A stretch of 64,000 bases of DNA from Bradyrhizobium diazoefficiens (GTDB taxonomy: Bacteria; Pseudomonadota; Alphaproteobacteria; Rhizobiales; Xanthobacteraceae), in the NCBI RefSeq assembly GCF_016612535.1, contig NZ_JAENXS010000002.1:2728001-2792000 (forward strand), in the 5' to 3' direction. Below are positions 1 to 8,152 of the stretch, in pieces; the first letter of the stretch is position 1, and every line of letters starts with the position of its first letter. The notes beneath the pieces were generated by a model. It was given only the letters and a program-made list of their open reading frames with translations. It was not told the origin of the DNA and searched no databases. The position numbers and the translations under genes are program-made.

Positions 1-1360
1 TGTCTATGAGGCGCGTAATCGCTGCGAGGGCTCCGTTGGTATGTAGGGTGGAAAACACGAGGTGACCAGTCAGGGCCGCCTGAACGGCGATACGCGCGGT
101 CTCGATATCCCGGATCTCGCCAACCATGATAACGTCGGGGTCCTGGCGAAGGATTGCGCGTAGGGCAGAAGGAAAATCCAGTCCGATCTGTGGCTGAACG
201 TGAATTTGATTGATGCCGGCAAGCTGGTACTCGATAGGATCTTCAACTGTGAAGACCTTTAGCTCCGGACGATTGAGGTGTTTCAGTGCCGTGTACAGGG
301 TCGTTGTTTTGCCGCTGCCGGTCGGCCCCGTCACCAGGAGAAGGCCATTTGGAAGCGCCATCAGACGATGAAGATTCTCTTCCGTCGTCTTATCCAAGCC
401 GAGCTTCTCGAACTCGAGTTCGACGCGAGTGCGGTCGAGAATTCGCAATACGAGGCTCTCTCCGAACGCGGTCGGTATCGTCGATACACGAATATCGACC
501 TCGCTTCCTCGAACCGCCGTTTTTATCCGGCCATCCTGCGGCAATCGACGCTCCGCAATATCGAGCTTAGCCATGATCTTGATACGCGTCGTCAAAGCAG
601 CTCGAAGTGTTGCCGGCACGGATCGCTCGGGCCGCAGGAAGCCATCTAGACGGATGCGAACTGCAACTTCGTCGCGCCCAGGCTCGACGTGAACGTCCGA
701 AGCTCCCCGCTCGACAGCGCGCGATATGATTTGGTTCACTAATCGTATAATTGGCGCTTCATTCGCGATATCGCGCAGCCGTTCAACGTCCGGCTCATTT
801 CCTTCATTACCGCCGATTGCAGTTACCTGTTCGTCGTCAGCCTGAGATGCAGACTCCTGGTCCTGGTAGACGTTTCGGAAGGCGCGTTCGATGTCGGCAG
901 GAGCAATCACCGCGAGGTCAACGCGAATGCCCAACATGTAGGAAATGGAACGACGCGCCTCGTCGTCGAATGGATCCACCACAGCCAGCAACAAGGACCC
1001 TCTGCCGAGCGCCAAGGGAAGGGAGCGGCTCGTCTTGAGAAACGTCAACCCTAGTTGTTCGGCCAGGATCGGCCGCGCCGGAATGTCACCGGGCCCAACT
1101 ACGGGCAGCGCGCAATAGGATGCATAAGCGCTGCATAGGTCGACCTCGGACACCAAGCCGAGTTTCACCAGAACGGCGTCGATACGTTCGGAAGCCGCCT
1201 CCGCCGCTCGCCTTGCTCGCGCCACCGCGCCCCTGTCGAGAATTCCTTCGGCGACGAGGTGACCGGTAAACGCCTCCGCGAAGTTCGGGTCCTGCGGGGG
1301 CGGCCCCGCCCCGCGTTCCTCGGGCAGATGCCGAAGCAATTCCTGAACACTGGATGGCAT
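1..1360 (-). CDS. gspE: Type II secretion ATPase GspE (3' end outside window)
   Basis: Cytoplasmic ATPase that powers pseudopilus assembly in type II secretion. The frame was read directly from the reverse strand; it is open to position 1, so about 453 N-terminal residues are visible and the C-terminus lies to the left. A GspE N-terminal domain (about residues 1-170) precedes the ATPase core, with the Walker A motif GPTGSGKTTT near residues 345-354, then EDPIEYQ and RQDPDVIMVGEIRD (Asp and Walker B boxes) and a His box (LTGHLVFSTLHTN). The ATG at 1360 is the first plausible start; no alternative start was found just upstream. It diverges from gspK across about 140 bp, which must hold both promoters. 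PilB-type ATPases are similar, but gspK and gspD nearby favour GspE. Confidence 0.93.
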   Translation of the reverse strand, partial: MPSSVQELLRHLPEERGAGPPPQDPNFAEAFTGHLVAEGILDRGAVARARRAAEAASERIDAVLVKLGLVSEVDLCSAYASYCALPVVGPGDIPARPILAEQLGLTFLKTSRSLPLALGRGSLLLAVVDPFDDEARRSISYMLGIRVDLAVIAPADIERAFRNVYQDQESASQADDEQVTAIGGNEGNEPDVERLRDIANEAPIIRLVNQIISRAVERGASDVHVEPGRDEVAVRIRLDGFLRPERSVPATLRAALTTRIKIMAKLDIAERRLPQDGRIKTAVRGSEVDIRVSTIPTAFGESLVLRILDRTRVELEFEKLGLDKTTEENLHRLMALPNGLLLVTGPTGSGKTTTLYTALKHLNRPELKVFTVEDPIEYQLAGINQIHVQPQIGLDFPSALRAILRQDPDVIMVGEIRDIETARIAVQAALTGHLVFSTLHTNGALAAITRLID

Positions 1361-1501
1361 CTCGTGCTCGTGGACCTGACGTGTGAGATATACTGGGAAA
1401 TCCTAGAACCGTTTGGTTAACACATGCTGTTTGACGGATCGTTTGCCATTTGCGTCTAATTTGGCAGGACCCGATCTGCAAAGCATGGCAAACCGCTGGA
1501 A

Positions 1502-2374
1502 ATGAACGACATCCCCCGCAAGCCCCGCCTTGGATCGGCGCTGAGTGGCCACCAGCGCGGCTTTGCCCTGGTGACCGTCATTTGGGGCCTGGGATTGATT
1601 CTCCTGCTGGGGGGAACGCTGGTCGTCGGCGCGAAATATCGCAGCAGGATCGCGAGCGCGGATACTTCGATCGCCAGAGCCTCAGCGGCGGCCGAGAGCG
1701 CAATCAATTTGGCGATTGCGGCAACATTGATCCCGGAGGGAAAGACAAAGTTTCCATTGCAATGCCGGATGCCCGGCGGCGAGCGGGCCTTCGTCACAGT
1801 GGAGGAGGAGATCGGCAAGGTCGATCTGAACACTGCGTCCAAACCCATTCTGGAACGGTTATTCGCTGCGCTCGCCAATGACAAGGCCGTCGGCGAGAGA
1901 ATAGCCGGAGAAATCCTAAGAGCTAGGAGCACCACTCCAAGGTCTGCCGGAGAGGCGGGTAGCCCATCAGCGTCCGTCACGAGCGGCAAGCAGGGTCCTC
2001 GGCTCGGCTTCACCAGCATTATGGAACTGGATCAGATGGCCGGAATGTCGCTCAGGCTGTTTCGGAAGGCAGTGCCTTTCATTACCATCTCATCCGGCCG
2101 TACCGCACCTGCGGGCGAAGCGGCCTCTCCCGCCCTCGTTGAGGTGCTTGGGCTGAACTCTCCGCCCGCCCAACCTCGCCGGATCTTGGCGTCAGGCAAC
2201 GTCACCGTACGCGTGGATGTCACGTCAGGTGATGGATCCAGACTAGTCCGCGAAGCGTTGATCGATTTCGACGGCGGAACCGGGCAACCCTATGTGATAC
2301 GGGAATGGCGCCTTGGCACTTCAATCTTACCGCCGCCGCAACAGCGACGGCTGCCGCCCTGTGTGAGAATCTAA
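1502..2374 (+). CDS. gspK: Type II secretion minor pseudopilin GspK
   Basis: Minor pseudopilin that caps the type II secretion pseudopilus. The 290-residue protein has a basic leader followed by a prepilin-peptidase site and hydrophobic helix (RGFALVTVIWGLGLILLLGG, residues about 19-38), as in type IV-like pilins. A helix-hairpin-helix-like segment typical of GspK follows (VDLNTASKPILERLFAAL, about residues 109-126). It is a little shorter than the usual 300-330 residues. It diverges from gspE and faces the gspD/lipoprotein pair. A weak Shine-Dalgarno (GCTGGAA) abuts the ATG. The remaining pseudopilin genes (gspF-J) are not in this window and are probably left of it. Confidence 0.82.
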   Translation: MNDIPRKPRLGSALSGHQRGFALVTVIWGLGLILLLGGTLVVGAKYRSRIASADTSIARASAAAESAINLAIAATLIPEGKTKFPLQCRMPGGERAFVTVEEEIGKVDLNTASKPILERLFAALANDKAVGERIAGEILRARSTTPRSAGEAGSPSASVTSGKQGPRLGFTSIMELDQMAGMSLRLFRKAVPFITISSGRTAPAGEAASPALVEVLGLNSPPAQPRRILASGNVTVRVDVTSGDGSRLVREALIDFDGGTGQPYVIREWRLGTSILPPPQQRRLPPCVRI

Positions 2375-2382
2375 CACAAGGT

Positions 2383-2799
2383 TTAGCCCTTCGAGTTCAG
2401 TACGATCGGTGGGCGAGCCGCACGTGCCGAATCCTCTAGGCGTTCGCGCTCTGCCGCAACAGCAGGACCGGGTTCAACAACCGTGCAACCCTTATTGCGC
2501 TGAAGGTCAGTCAACGCATCTAAGCGTCTTCGTTCATCGACCAGTTGCTTAGGCGCATCGAGGGGAAAGCGTTCCGAATCATAGCCCGCGAGCTGACCGG
2601 CAGCGAGCCAATATTCGAGACGTGCTGCGCGCCTCACTGAATACCGGAACGATGCGGAAACCGCACTGCATGACATCGATTCGTCGACCGGCAGCACCAT
2701 ATACGGAGAAGGCGGGGCGAGGGTGTAGTAACCCGTCGCGCAGCCGCCCAGGGCGCACGCCAAGACGGTGGAGAGGACCAGGCGCGACGTGGAGCTCAC
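2383..2799 (-). CDS. Small lipoprotein translationally coupled to gspD
   Basis: A 138-residue predicted lipoprotein of unknown function. It has a signal peptide with the lipobox LGGC (Cys at about residue 19), followed by a short variable region and a charged, Arg/Glu-rich C-terminal half. The start is GTG at 2799 and overlaps the gspD stop codon (GTGA), so the two genes are translationally coupled. Its position after the secretin gene suggests a role in secretin assembly or stability, as pilotin lipoproteins have. I do not recognise a known pilotin family, so this is inference from position and lipidation only. Confidence 0.6.
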   Translation of the reverse strand: MSSTSRLVLSTVLACALGGCATGYYTLAPPSPYMVLPVDESMSCSAVSASFRYSVRRAARLEYWLAAGQLAGYDSERFPLDAPKQLVDERRRLDALTDLQRNKGCTVVEPGPAVAAERERLEDSARAARPPIVLNSKG

Positions 2800-5045
2800 G
2801 GGACCACCAGCCGCCGCGCGGTATTGGCGAAGGTCCGCTCTCGGGTCGACGTATGCGGCATATAGACATGCATCTTCCTCCGGTATTCTTCCGTAACGAG
2901 CCGGCTTTCCGTCGGATCCCGTACGACCTTCGGTGTGATGAGGATAACAAGCTCGGTCTTCTGGACCGAGTTACCTCTGTTTGAAAAGAGAGCTCCCAGG
3001 CCAGGAATGTCGCCAACAATAGGGATCTGTGTGCTCGTCTTGTTGGATTGATCTTGGATCATGCCGCCAAGCGCGAGGACCTCACCGTCGTTCACAACGA
3101 CGGTCGTCTTCACGCGCCGTTGCTGGATCGTCGGCGAATCAATGTTGGAAGTGGTCGTCTTCACGACGCTACTGACTTCCTGTTCGATGTCCAACTGAAC
3201 TCGACCGCTTTCATTAATTCTGGGTGTCACCGCCAGAATCACGCCGGTATCCTGCATCGTGATCGAATTCACGATCGCCGTGTTGGCAGTGACCGTACTC
3301 GTCGCCGTCTGGGTGGTGATCGGTACCTGATCGCCAATTTGCAGTCGAGCAGTCTTGTTGTCGAGCACCATCAGCGAAGGCGTTGAGATCACGTTGACAT
3401 GGGTCAGAGCGTTCAGCGCACTAAGGGTGGCCGCAATACCCGCGGTGTTCACGGCGTAATTGAATCCCGGGAACGCCGCCGCGACTCCTCCCGCAAGGGC
3501 GCTGGAGAATGTGGCCGTTGGCGTCCCCTGCTTCGCGAGCTGCCATTGCAATCCGAATTGCAGATTGTCGTTCAAGGTCACTTCGGCGATCACCGCTTCG
3601 ATGAGCACCTGGCTCGCAACGACATCAAGGCCCTGAACGACGCGCAGAACGCGTTGATAGTCCCGGTCGTTGGCCATGATCAGCAACGAATTCTTCGCTT
3701 CGTCAGCCACGATCTTGAGGACGGGCTCGGCCTTCGAATCCGCTCCGCCGTTGTCTTCGGATGGCTCGGCGGCAACGCTGTCGGGATCAACATCCACTTG
3801 GCGAGAGTTGGACTGCTGATCACCCGCTCGTCCAAATGCCCCAGGACCGGCCGAATCCGCCGCACTTGCGACACCGCTCGGCCTTTTCATGTCGCCTAGC
3901 AGAGTGGCCTGCTTTGAACGTGGAGATACACTTCTGCTCGGCGGGCGCACGATCTTCATCTCGCTGGAGAACATGGATTGCAGAACCGCCGCAAGCTCTG
4001 CGGCTGTTCGATTCTGCACTTGGTAAATGTGCAATTGGGGTTCAGTTCCGCTTGCACGGGAATCCAGCCGACGGATCCACGACTGCGCGCGAGGAAGATA
4101 ACTTGGATGAGACGTTATGACCAGAATTGCGCCAAGGCGATTGTTCGCGACAAACTTCACGCGCCCTTTCAGCGGCCCCTCCTTGTCCGAGGAGAAGACC
4201 GCCTTAAGTTCGTCCACCATTTTTTCGGGCTGTGAGGCCTTTACCGGGACAACGGCAAAGGACATTCCCTTCATCACGTCGACATCGAAGACCGCGATGG
4301 AGTCGAGCATGTTGTCGATTTCGGAAGGTGTCCCCTTGAGGGCCAAAATGTTGCGTGCGTCGTCGGCCTGAACTATTGCTCCCTTGGGCACCATCGGCTC
4401 AAGCACACGAGCGACCTCCGTAGCGGCCACATATTTCAGCTGAACGACTCGAATTCCACTGCCCGAACTTGCTCCTTCGCCTCCTGCACGGACGGTGGCC
4501 ACGATTCCAGTAGCGGCTTGGTCGCTCGGAACAATTCGGTAGACGCCCCGGCTTTGGACTAGTGTTGCTCCCGCGGGTGCTAGCGCCGCTTGAAACAATT
4601 CCAGGGCTTCCGCCTTCGTGACCGGCTTCGTCGTTTCGACCGAGATCACGCCGTCGACGCGCGGATCCAGGACGTAGTTCACGCCGATTAGATCTCCGAG
4701 GACAGTTTTTGCCGCCTGCTGCAAAGGCACGCCTGCGAGATCGAGCACAACGGTACCATTGGCCGCCCCCGCTGTCGGCTTCTCCGACGAGGCACCAATC
4801 ATCTGCCCGTTGCCGCCCTCGGACGTTGCAACCGCCCGCGATGATCGTGATGGCAGCGGGACCGCACCTGTCGTTGAGGGATCAGTTGCTTGGGCGTAAG
4901 ATTCCAGCGACACCGGCTGAGACGATAATTTCGGCTGCGCGTCGACTGTGAGACCCACAGCACCCGGCGAGGTACAGCCAGAAACAGCTATGGCCGCCAT
5001 TGCGCAGGCGGCCATACTCAAAGTTAGGCTGCGTCTAGCCGGCAA
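2796..5045 (-). CDS. gspD: Type II secretion secretin GspD
   Basis: Outer-membrane secretin through which folded proteins leave the cell. From the chosen start it has 749 residues: a lipoprotein-type signal peptide ending AVSGC, an N0 domain (VVLDLAGVPLQQAAKTVLGD), repeated N1-N3 ring domains, a Ser/Pro/Asp-rich linker, and a C-terminal secretin domain (VLIEAVIAEVTLNDNLQFG; late VPIVGDIPGLGALFSNR, typical of secretin C-domains). The frame stays open upstream to an ATG at 5138. The TTG at 5045 has a Shine-Dalgarno TTGGAG about 8 nt before it and places a clean basic-hydrophobic lipoprotein signal at the N-terminus, so I prefer it; the upstream extension would put about 31 poorly fitting residues before the signal. 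Lipidation of a secretin is known in several T2SS. Confidence 0.88.
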   Translation of the reverse strand: MPARRSLTLSMAACAMAAIAVSGCTSPGAVGLTVDAQPKLSSQPVSLESYAQATDPSTTGAVPLPSRSSRAVATSEGGNGQMIGASSEKPTAGAANGTVVLDLAGVPLQQAAKTVLGDLIGVNYVLDPRVDGVISVETTKPVTKAEALELFQAALAPAGATLVQSRGVYRIVPSDQAATGIVATVRAGGEGASSGSGIRVVQLKYVAATEVARVLEPMVPKGAIVQADDARNILALKGTPSEIDNMLDSIAVFDVDVMKGMSFAVVPVKASQPEKMVDELKAVFSSDKEGPLKGRVKFVANNRLGAILVITSHPSYLPRAQSWIRRLDSRASGTEPQLHIYQVQNRTAAELAAVLQSMFSSEMKIVRPPSRSVSPRSKQATLLGDMKRPSGVASAADSAGPGAFGRAGDQQSNSRQVDVDPDSVAAEPSEDNGGADSKAEPVLKIVADEAKNSLLIMANDRDYQRVLRVVQGLDVVASQVLIEAVIAEVTLNDNLQFGLQWQLAKQGTPTATFSSALAGGVAAAFPGFNYAVNTAGIAATLSALNALTHVNVISTPSLMVLDNKTARLQIGDQVPITTQTATSTVTANTAIVNSITMQDTGVILAVTPRINESGRVQLDIEQEVSSVVKTTTSNIDSPTIQQRRVKTTVVVNDGEVLALGGMIQDQSNKTSTQIPIVGDIPGLGALFSNRGNSVQKTELVILITPKVVRDPTESRLVTEEYRRKMHVYMPHTSTRERTFANTARRLVVP

Positions 5046-5138
5046 AGAACAAGCTCCAACATCAATGGGCGCTAATTCGCGCGTAAACAATCGGTAAAAC
5101 ATTATGGTTAAGCAAACGTAAATTTGCGGTCGCCGCAA

Positions 5139-5660
5139 ATTGCGGCCGCCTCATCTGGGCTTCGCTGTCCATGCTTGCGAGGCGCCACCCATCGACTGCG
5201 CGTTCGGAGGCAACCGGCCGAACTCGCCGAATGCAAGCTTTACGGAAATCCGTAATCGCGCGAGCTAAAGCGGAATGGCTTCAGGAATCAATGACCGAGG
5301 CTCGTTCACCCCTCCTGCTTGCAAGCGGGAGAGGGAGCGCACTTCTATTGTTTCAGCGATCAAGCCTGACTCAATCGCGCTTTGGCGCTTGAGGATCGCA
5401 ACTCGCTTGTCTTCACCGTGAAAGTCGGGTTGCCGCAGCCTCGACCGCCGATCTCCCGCTCCACCACGCTGCATGACAAGCATGCACCATGCGATTCGGC
5501 GCCAATCCGGTGCTACCGGCGATAGGGCCCACGAATTGAACGCATACGGATCGTCCAATCCGTTGGTCTTCGGGTCTTTACCCCAAGAGAGCCCGACTGA
5601 CCTCAGCCAAACAGGCTGCAAGGTCTTGGTCAGGCCAGCAAGCGCCAACTTGGATCTGGT
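5139..5660. other. Intergenic region between gspD and the H-NS-like gene
   Basis: No convincing gene. Short frames exist on both strands but none has a family signature or a good ribosome site. Around 5314-5340 there is an inverted-repeat motif (GCTTGCAAGC core within CTCCTGCTTGCAAGCGGGAG) that resembles scattered extragenic palindromes of this bacterial group. The gspD promoter should lie between about 5050 and 5170. Confidence 0.4.
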
Positions 5661-6032
5661 TTAGGCCCGGCGTCGTCGAGACGTACCTTCTCCCGTCTCT
5701 TGATTCGCAATGACGAACTCGTCGATCGAGCGGCCAGTTCTCAGTGCGGCAGCCAGCCACCGCGGCTGCTTTCCTCGACCGGACCAGGTTTGAGACGGTT
5801 CGCTGGGATTACGATATTTCGGGTAGACACGAGGATATTTGCGGCGCTCCCTTGAAGCACCTTCCCCGGGCTCTCCCAGGGCGGTCTCCTTCTCGCCGCG
5901 AAGCTGGGCCAGGCGCTTTTCAAGCTCGCGCTTTTCGGAGGTCAGGCGCACCGACAGTATCTGCCCAATCTCCTCGTGAAGCGCCCACATCTCATCGAGC
6001 GGCATCGCCTCCAGGTTGATCTTCTTGTACAT
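5661..6032 (-). CDS. H-NS family nucleoid protein (HvrA-like)
   Basis: A 123-residue H-NS/HvrA-type DNA-binding protein expected to bind and silence AT-rich, often foreign, DNA. The N-terminal half is a predicted coiled-coil oligomerisation segment (residues about 8-48, rich in Glu/Lys/Leu). The C-terminal half carries the H-NS DNA-binding loop, here TWSGRGKQPRWL (about residues 82-93), after KYRNPSEPSQ. The tail is basic (TSRRRRA). The start ATG at 6032 follows an AGGTTGCG site. An AT-rich stretch lies immediately upstream, fitting autoregulation, and the gene sits at the edge of an accessory region it could silence. The family is clear; targets are inferred. Confidence 0.85.
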   Translation of the reverse strand: MYKKINLEAMPLDEMWALHEEIGQILSVRLTSEKRELEKRLAQLRGEKETALGEPGEGASRERRKYPRVYPKYRNPSEPSQTWSGRGKQPRWLAAALRTGRSIDEFVIANQETGEGTSRRRRA

Positions 6033-6471
6033 CGCAACCTATCGCTAATGAACCGACCGCATTTTACGGCGCGATTCGCCCACCCCTTTTAATTTCTGCC
6101 AGCGGTCTTAAATCCAAGTCAAGCGGCAAAAAGAAGTTAGAAAATAGAAATAAAAATGGATGTCGCCGCAACATATTGAATTTGCTGTATATTTCGCAAA
6201 AAAATAAAATGGGGCTTTACGGTGAAAAATCCCAGCAATTTATCTTAAGCTATTGCTTCCGTCGCGATAGCCTCAAGCAGCGCGGCGCCCGCGGAACTCC
6301 CGGCCTTTACGTCGACGTCACCGCTGCGAGTACAGCTTCGATCCGCCACGCCATCGCCAGTACTCAAGTGTATTAGAAGCTGGGGACATTCAAGAGAGGC
6401 CGGATGGCACGTATCCGCGAGCACTTGGTTGGTATGCCGCCGCGGCCGGCGGAACTCAAAGCGCTTCACTC
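6033..6471. promoter_or_regulatory. AT-rich upstream region of the H-NS-like gene
   Basis: No gene is supported here. Roughly 6085-6250 is markedly AT-rich against an otherwise GC-rich window, with A-tracts (for example around 6131-6160 and 6195-6215). Such A/T tracts are the preferred sites of H-NS-type proteins, and the divergent H-NS-like gene begins at 6032, so this is a likely promoter and autoregulatory region. The rest up to 6471 shows nothing I can name. Confidence 0.4.
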
Positions 6472-6831
6472 CTAGGGGGAATCTTTCACGTCGTGGCACG
6501 AGTTCGCAAAAGGAACTGAACAGGCTCTGCGATTCGATTCAGACATTTCGTCGTAGTCGAGAAGATCGAACCTGTTACACCGCTCAATCCGGCTCGCCGC
6601 CACCCAAAGTTTCCAACTTCTATCGTGCTTGGAATAGAGTTCCTGCCAACTCAGCTCGTCGTGAGCCATCCCGGGATCGTTCCGATTAGCTGCATCTGGC
6701 CGGCCCCGGGGCTGCCCCGTCTGCCGACTGTCCACGCGCTGCAACTCGAGCATCTCCTCATAAGTCAGGCCGATCAGGACATGGCGCCCCATTTCATCGA
6801 CGACATATCGGCGCGGTGCGTTGCTTTTCAA
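6472..6831 (-). CDS. Small conserved protein, 'PRRY..VD' family, copy 1
   Basis: A 119-residue protein of unknown function with a paralogue at 9724-10005. The shared core is APRRYVVDEMGRHVLIGLTY (residues about 5-24), a Glu-rich segment, then a second block WQELYSKHDRSWKLWV (about residues 63-78); copy 2 has WLELYAKHEGAWRTWI there. The conserved core begins right after a TTG codon at 6831 preceded by a strong AGGAGAGGAG site, so I chose that start; the frame is open upstream to an ATG at 6969 but that extension has no counterpart in copy 2. No signal peptide or membrane segment is seen. I know similar orphan proteins in Bradyrhizobium but no function. Confidence 0.6.
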   Translation of the reverse strand: MKSNAPRRYVVDEMGRHVLIGLTYEEMLELQRVDSRQTGQPRGRPDAANRNDPGMAHDELSWQELYSKHDRSWKLWVAASRIERCNRFDLLDYDEMSESNRRACSVPFANSCHDVKDSP

Positions 6832-7242
6832 GCGGCGCTCCTCTCCTGCCTTCGGTAGTTCGTTCGCTGCGGAGTGTGGCCCGATCAAGAAACTGCGCTC
6901 ACCGGCGGCACGAATGCAATCAAGCAGACAACGAAATGGGACTTCCACTCGCGGCGACACCGAACGCAACCACTTCAGCTACAATCGCTCGCCGCGTAGC
7001 TGCGATAGGGCACCCGAACAACAATCAGCTCAATTCAACGTAACCATACGTGGTTACCCCGCGCTCCTCGCGGATCGGCGAGCCGGAATCGCGAAAGCGA
7101 GCGCACTCATCGTCCTGAGCTTCCGGGCTGGAGAAGACCTCGCTGCCGCGCCTGGCGCGAACGCAAGCGGTGTCGCTGTTCGAAAAACGAATTGTGCAGT
7201 CGACCAACGATGATGGGGCGCAACTCTCGCAAACCGTATTAC
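6832..7242. other. Gap without supported genes
   Basis: About 410 bases with no convincing coding region. Several short overlapping frames occur on both strands without family signatures or good start sites. The left end must contain the promoter of the minus-strand gene starting at 6831, and the right end runs into the conserved leader of the small gene at 7442. Confidence 0.35.
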
Positions 7243-7441
7243 TACGGAGTGATGGTGCGGAGTTGTAAGTAAGGTTGAGTAGTTAGCTTAATCCGCAGTC
7301 TTTGTTGCGCAGTTTCCAGGATCGCTTATTCCTCTCGTCACCGGCCTTCCCCAAGGCCGGCCCCACCAAGCAAAGCCGTCGAGCGAAAATCGGTCCGCTT
7401 GGCGGCTTTGTCGTTCCGTCGGCGAGAGGATCATTTCGGTT
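7243..7441 (+). promoter_or_regulatory. Conserved structured leader of the small Myb/GcrA-like gene, copy A
   Basis: This upstream region is conserved with 12808-13017, in front of a paralogous gene. Shared blocks are TACGGAG(T/C)GAT, TAAGGTTGAG(T/C)AGTTAGC and the run from about 7341 to 7441. Hairpin 1 is a perfect stem at 7341-7348/7353-7360 (CCGGCCTT, loop CCCC, AAGGCCGG). Hairpin 2 joins CAAAGCCG (7371-7378) to CGGCTTTG (7403-7410) with an inner GAGCG/CGCTT pairing. In the other copy hairpin 1 keeps its pairing through a compensatory C-G to G-C change. A conserved AGAGGATC site precedes the ATG by about 10 nt. I infer a structured 5' untranslated region. Confidence 0.55.
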
Positions 7442-7612
7442 ATGGCGCGCAAGCCCTGGTCTTTCAAGGAGGACCGCAGGCTCATGGAGCTGGCGAAGTC
7501 TTCTTCGTTGGAAGACGCCGCCAAGCAGCTGGGACGGTCGCCCGACGCGATCAAGCGCATGGCTTTGCGGCTTGGTTTGTCGCTCAAGTCGAAGAGCGGC
7601 AAGAAGGGTTAG
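7442..7612 (+). CDS. Tiny Myb/SANT- or GcrA-like DNA-binding protein, copy A
   Basis: A 56-residue protein whose pattern W-S-x3-E-D-x2-L, then SSSLEDAAKQLGRSPDAI and KRMALRLGL matches Myb/SANT-like or GcrA-type helix-turn-helix segments (a Trp-led first helix, then LGRS at the turn, then RLGL). It ends in a Lys-rich tail. A paralogue lies at 13018-13191, about 80 % identical by eye. The ATG at 7442 is supported by the conserved AGAGGAT site and by exact agreement of the start in both copies. It is convergent with the gene at 7700-7984. The likely role is DNA or RNA binding; no target is known. Confidence 0.6.
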   Translation: MARKPWSFKEDRRLMELAKSSSLEDAAKQLGRSPDAIKRMALRLGLSLKSKSGKKG

Positions 7613-7699
7613 ACAGTCTCGGCAGATTTGCCTCGAGGCTCGAGATGCGGTCCTGGCCGATGCCTGCTTCCCTAGTGCACTGCTCTTCGAGCGGCAGAC

Positions 7700-7984
7700 C
7701 TACGCCCCTTCGCGCTTGAGGCTCGCCCGCTCAATCGCGAGATCTCCGGACATGCAACGATACGCATCGCGCAACGCCGCGATCGCGTCATCGAGATCGA
7801 ATTCGGTTTTGCGGATCGTCTCGAAGAACCGAGCCATCAGTGCCATATTCAGCTTTACACGGGTGTTTCCATCGCGGCTCTTGCGGCGATCGAGCGACAG
7901 GTTCAACGCCTGCAGCCGGGCTTCGGGGCCCGTACAACCATAGAGCGCGGCGAGTTCGTCATATGTCATCCAGATCTGAGGCAT
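7700..7984 (-). CDS. Small conserved protein, 'MPQIWMTYDEL' family, copy 1
   Basis: A 94-residue protein of unknown function with a paralogue at 17557-17841. Shared features are MPQIWMTYDEL at the N-terminus, a LSLDRRKSRDG block (about residues 30-40), TRVKL and a C-terminal helix ending FDLDDAIAAL. The frame extends upstream to 8083, but in copy 2 the corresponding upstream DNA is in a different frame, so the conserved upstream segment is not coding and ATG 7984 is the start (site GTGGAAGAAC). It has no signal peptide and is predicted cytoplasmic. It may be a small regulator: the first third resembles a short helix-turn-helix (YDELAALYGCTGPEARLQAL), which is weak inference. Confidence 0.65.
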   Translation of the reverse strand: MPQIWMTYDELAALYGCTGPEARLQALNLSLDRRKSRDGNTRVKLNMALMARFFETIRKTEFDLDDAIAALRDAYRCMSGDLAIERASLKREGA

Positions 7985-8150
7985 GTTCTTCCACCACGGT
8001 TGTTCAGCCTCAGCATAGTTTTCATGTCTAAAAGCTTTGTTGTGCGCCACCCACACGGCGCGCCTTCGCTGCAATAGCGTCAACGCTAGACTAAGGCGCC
8101 GGCGGTTTGGGCGGCGCGAAGGGGATGACGCGACCGGGAGCGGCTGTCGA
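7985..8150 (-). promoter_or_regulatory. Conserved structured leader of the MPQIW gene, copy 1
   Basis: About 165 bp is conserved with 17842-18013. Read on the minus strand, an outer stem pairs 8093-8099 with 8060-8066 (GCGCCTT/AAGGCGC), enclosing an inner stem 8083-8088/8075-8080 (TAGCGT/ACGCTA). A second hairpin pairs GCGCC (8057-8061) with GGCGC (8044-8048), partly exclusive with the first. It is followed by the conserved ACAACAAAGCTTTTAGA. Paired positions differ between copies in a way that keeps the stems, so an RNA structure is likely (attenuator or leader). The distal end of the conserved block corresponds to the 3' end of the GrlR-like gene in copy 2, here left as a truncated tail. 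Confidence 0.5.
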
Positions 8151-8152
8151 GC

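Noticed and set aside
5265..5648. 127-codon minus-strand frame between gspD and the H-NS-like gene
   Set aside because: No ribosome site, no motif and no sign of codon selection; it overlaps an extragenic palindrome.
7985..8083. N-terminal extension of the MPQIW copy-1 protein (33 residues)
   Set aside because: The same DNA in copy 2 is out of frame with the gene, so conservation there is at the nucleic-acid level.
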